A stretch of DNA of 64,000 bases from Algoriphagus faecimaris (GTDB lineage Bacteria > Bacteroidota > Bacteroidia > Cytophagales > Cyclobacteriaceae), in contig NZ_FNAC01000002.1 in NCBI RefSeq assembly GCF_900101705.1, positions 1 to 64,000 on the forward strand, read 5' to 3'. Below, one piece after another: positions 62,754-64,000 of this stretch (positions are counted from its first letter, which is position 1; every line of letters begins with the position of its first letter). Below the pieces are notes generated by a model. The model was not told where the DNA came from. It searched no databases and saw nothing but the letters and a program-made list of their open reading frames with translations. The translations under genes and the position numbers were made by a program.

Positions 62754-64000
62754 ATGCGTTTTCTAACCACCGTTTTTTTCTTTCTTTTGACTGTATGGGC
62801 CTTCGGTCAGACTAATTTTAGTTTGCAAAATCAACCCATTCTCAGTGAAAACGGTGAAGAGTTGCCTTCAGCTTGGAGTGGGGGAATTAATAGTGCTCAG
62901 ATCCAATTGATTGATTTGAATTTTGACGGGCAGGAAGAGTGGGTCATTTGGGATATCAATTCCCGACAGCTCAGCGTGTTTGAAAAAGAAGGGGATCAGT
63001 TTATTCATCAGCCCGAGTGGGCTTATTATTTTCCAGCTGATATCAGCGGATTTTTGGTTTTGGTTGATTATGATGGAGATGGAAGGAAAGATCTGTTTAC
63101 ATCGACGGCCCGAGGGATCAAAGCCTACCAAAACACTTCTTCAGACGGGAGTATTTCCTTTGAAGTGGCAAGAGACTTTCTTCCGCTGGATAATGGCTCC
63201 AATATTCAAGCAAATAACCTCGATACTCACCTGATTCAGGATTTGGATGGTGATGGTGATCTGGATTTAGTGATTTTTAATTTTGCCTCGGGAGATTACC
63301 TGGAATTTTATGAAAATACTTCTGTGGATCGAACAGGCAGTCCTGATATTGATGGCTTTGCATTTCCAGAAAGGCATTGGGGAAAATTTGAATTTTGTGC
63401 TTGTGGGGATATTTCCTTTGGGCAGACTTGCTCGGGTTTGGATTTGAGAATTGATCCTTCGGAAAATTCCCGTGTGCAGCATGCCGGTGGGCATTCGATT
63501 CTATACCGAGATTTTGATGGAGATGGGGTTCCTGATTTGATTTTGGGTCGGGATGAATGCAATGTGTTGTATTTTCTACCGAACAAAGGCACGGCATCTG
63601 AACCCCTTTTTGATGAATTTTCGAATGAGCTACCTGAGTGGGGCGCATTGCCTCGTTTTCCGATTTTTCACAATCCTGCCTTTATCGATGAGCAGCTGAT
63701 TATCAGTTCCAATTCCAATGAAGCGGCACAAGTGTATGGAGTAGATTTCGCGAATTCCATTTTTTCCTTTGATGGTTCGCTTAATTCTATTTTGCAAGAC
63801 CAGGTATTGGATTTGGGCGAAAATACGCGGCCTTTTTTCCTTGGAAATCAAAATGGGGGAAAACTCTACCTCGGTACCAATGTAACCCGTGAAGGAAATG
63901 TTTTGGGGGAAATCTTAGCGTTCGATTTTGAAATTGGAACATTCGAAGAGAAGGATCGCTTAGAAAACATTCGGGAATTGAATCTGACTGAAATCCAGTA
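62754..64000 (+). CDS. Secreted VCBS/FG-GAP repeat protein, 3' end beyond the window
   Basis: The frame is open from ATG 62754 to the right edge, 415 complete codons. Signal peptide: F-L-T-T-V-F-F-F-L-L-T-V-W-A-F-G-Q. FG-GAP/VCBS calcium loops recur: D-L-N-F-D-G-Q-E-E-W, D-Y-D-G-D-G-R-K-D-L, D-L-D-G-D-G-D-L-D-L, D-F-D-G-D-G-V-P-D-L. Probably a propeller on the surface or secreted; the C-terminus, which would show a T9SS tail, is not included. Confidence 0.85.
   Translation, partial: MRFLTTVFFFLLTVWAFGQTNFSLQNQPILSENGEELPSAWSGGINSAQIQLIDLNFDGQEEWVIWDINSRQLSVFEKEGDQFIHQPEWAYYFPADISGFLVLVDYDGDGRKDLFTSTARGIKAYQNTSSDGSISFEVARDFLPLDNGSNIQANNLDTHLIQDLDGDGDLDLVIFNFASGDYLEFYENTSVDRTGSPDIDGFAFPERHWGKFEFCACGDISFGQTCSGLDLRIDPSENSRVQHAGGHSILYRDFDGDGVPDLILGRDECNVLYFLPNKGTASEPLFDEFSNELPEWGALPRFPIFHNPAFIDEQLIISSNSNEAAQVYGVDFANSIFSFDGSLNSILQDQVLDLGENTRPFFLGNQNGGKLYLGTNVTREGNVLGEILAFDFEIGTFEEKDRLENIRELNLTEIQ

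Overview
The window is bacterial and clearly Bacteroidota. It carries a SusC/SusD pair, a PKD protein with a type IX secretion (T9SS) C-terminal signature, many lipoproteins with short N-terminal lipoboxes, CarboxypepD_reg-like proteins, bacillithiol synthesis (BshC), MnmD and a DUF4199 protein, and three promoters fit the TTTG-N17..20-TAnnTTTG pattern of this phylum. The gene set (two-lipoyl-domain OdhB, acyl-ACP desaturase, DUF2461, thrABC) suggests the order Cytophagales, possibly Cyclobacteriaceae such as Algoriphagus. That last step is an inference. Most of the window is ordinary chromosomal core.

Layout. 1-350: tail of an IS1595-type transposase. 460-5720: mnmD-ispF-M16 peptidase on the minus strand, diverging from bshC, 5-formyl-THF cyclo-ligase and a small outer-membrane protein. 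6296-12123: SusC-SusD-lipoprotein operon closed by a TTCG-loop terminator. 12253-18137: 2-oxoglutarate dehydrogenase E1, E2 and E3. 18220-27310: DUF2520 protein, pirin, carbamoylase-type amidase, acyl-ACP desaturase, an esterase/propeller lipoprotein pair, an M19 dipeptidase and a frameshifted ORF6N gene. 27571-30198: clpB. 30300-34133: two CarboxypepD_reg-like proteins and an ECF sigma-factor operon with a TTG start. 34423-43013: VPS10/BNR protein, repeat element, CPXCG protein, PNPOx-like protein, gpsA, acyltransferase, DUF4199 protein and a polyprenyl synthase. 43154-49502: GH43 lipoprotein and thrA-thrB-thrC, preceded by a candidate Met/Thr leader peptide. 49791-55494: META lipoprotein, Gre-like protein, NTF2-like protein, SDR, MscS, alkyltransferase-like protein, SSF transporter, clpS and recR. 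55501-56418: tRNA-Ala and its derived array. 56721-64000: T9SS protein operon, DUF2461, a toxin-antitoxin pair, murF and the start of a VCBS/FG-GAP protein.

The most unusual region is 55501-56418. An intact tRNA-Ala(GGC) gene is embedded in a series of broken tRNA-like copies. Two 111-bp tandem units and a 345-bp unit all join at the same point in the tRNA (the 5' strand of the T stem). The 345-bp unit carries a GIY-YIG endonuclease gene whose last codons and stop lie inside a tRNA-like D arm, and a second copy of that unit is cut off at a T-arm-like sequence within the endonuclease gene. This looks like a tRNA-associated mobile or homing unit that rebuilds the tRNA 3' half each time it inserts.

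The second strongest signal is a 12-codon leader (M-S-M-M-T-G-M-T-T-I-T-G) upstream of thrA, overlapping a small terminator-like hairpin. Its Met, Thr and Ile content matches the end products of the pathway, which suggests translation-coupled attenuation.
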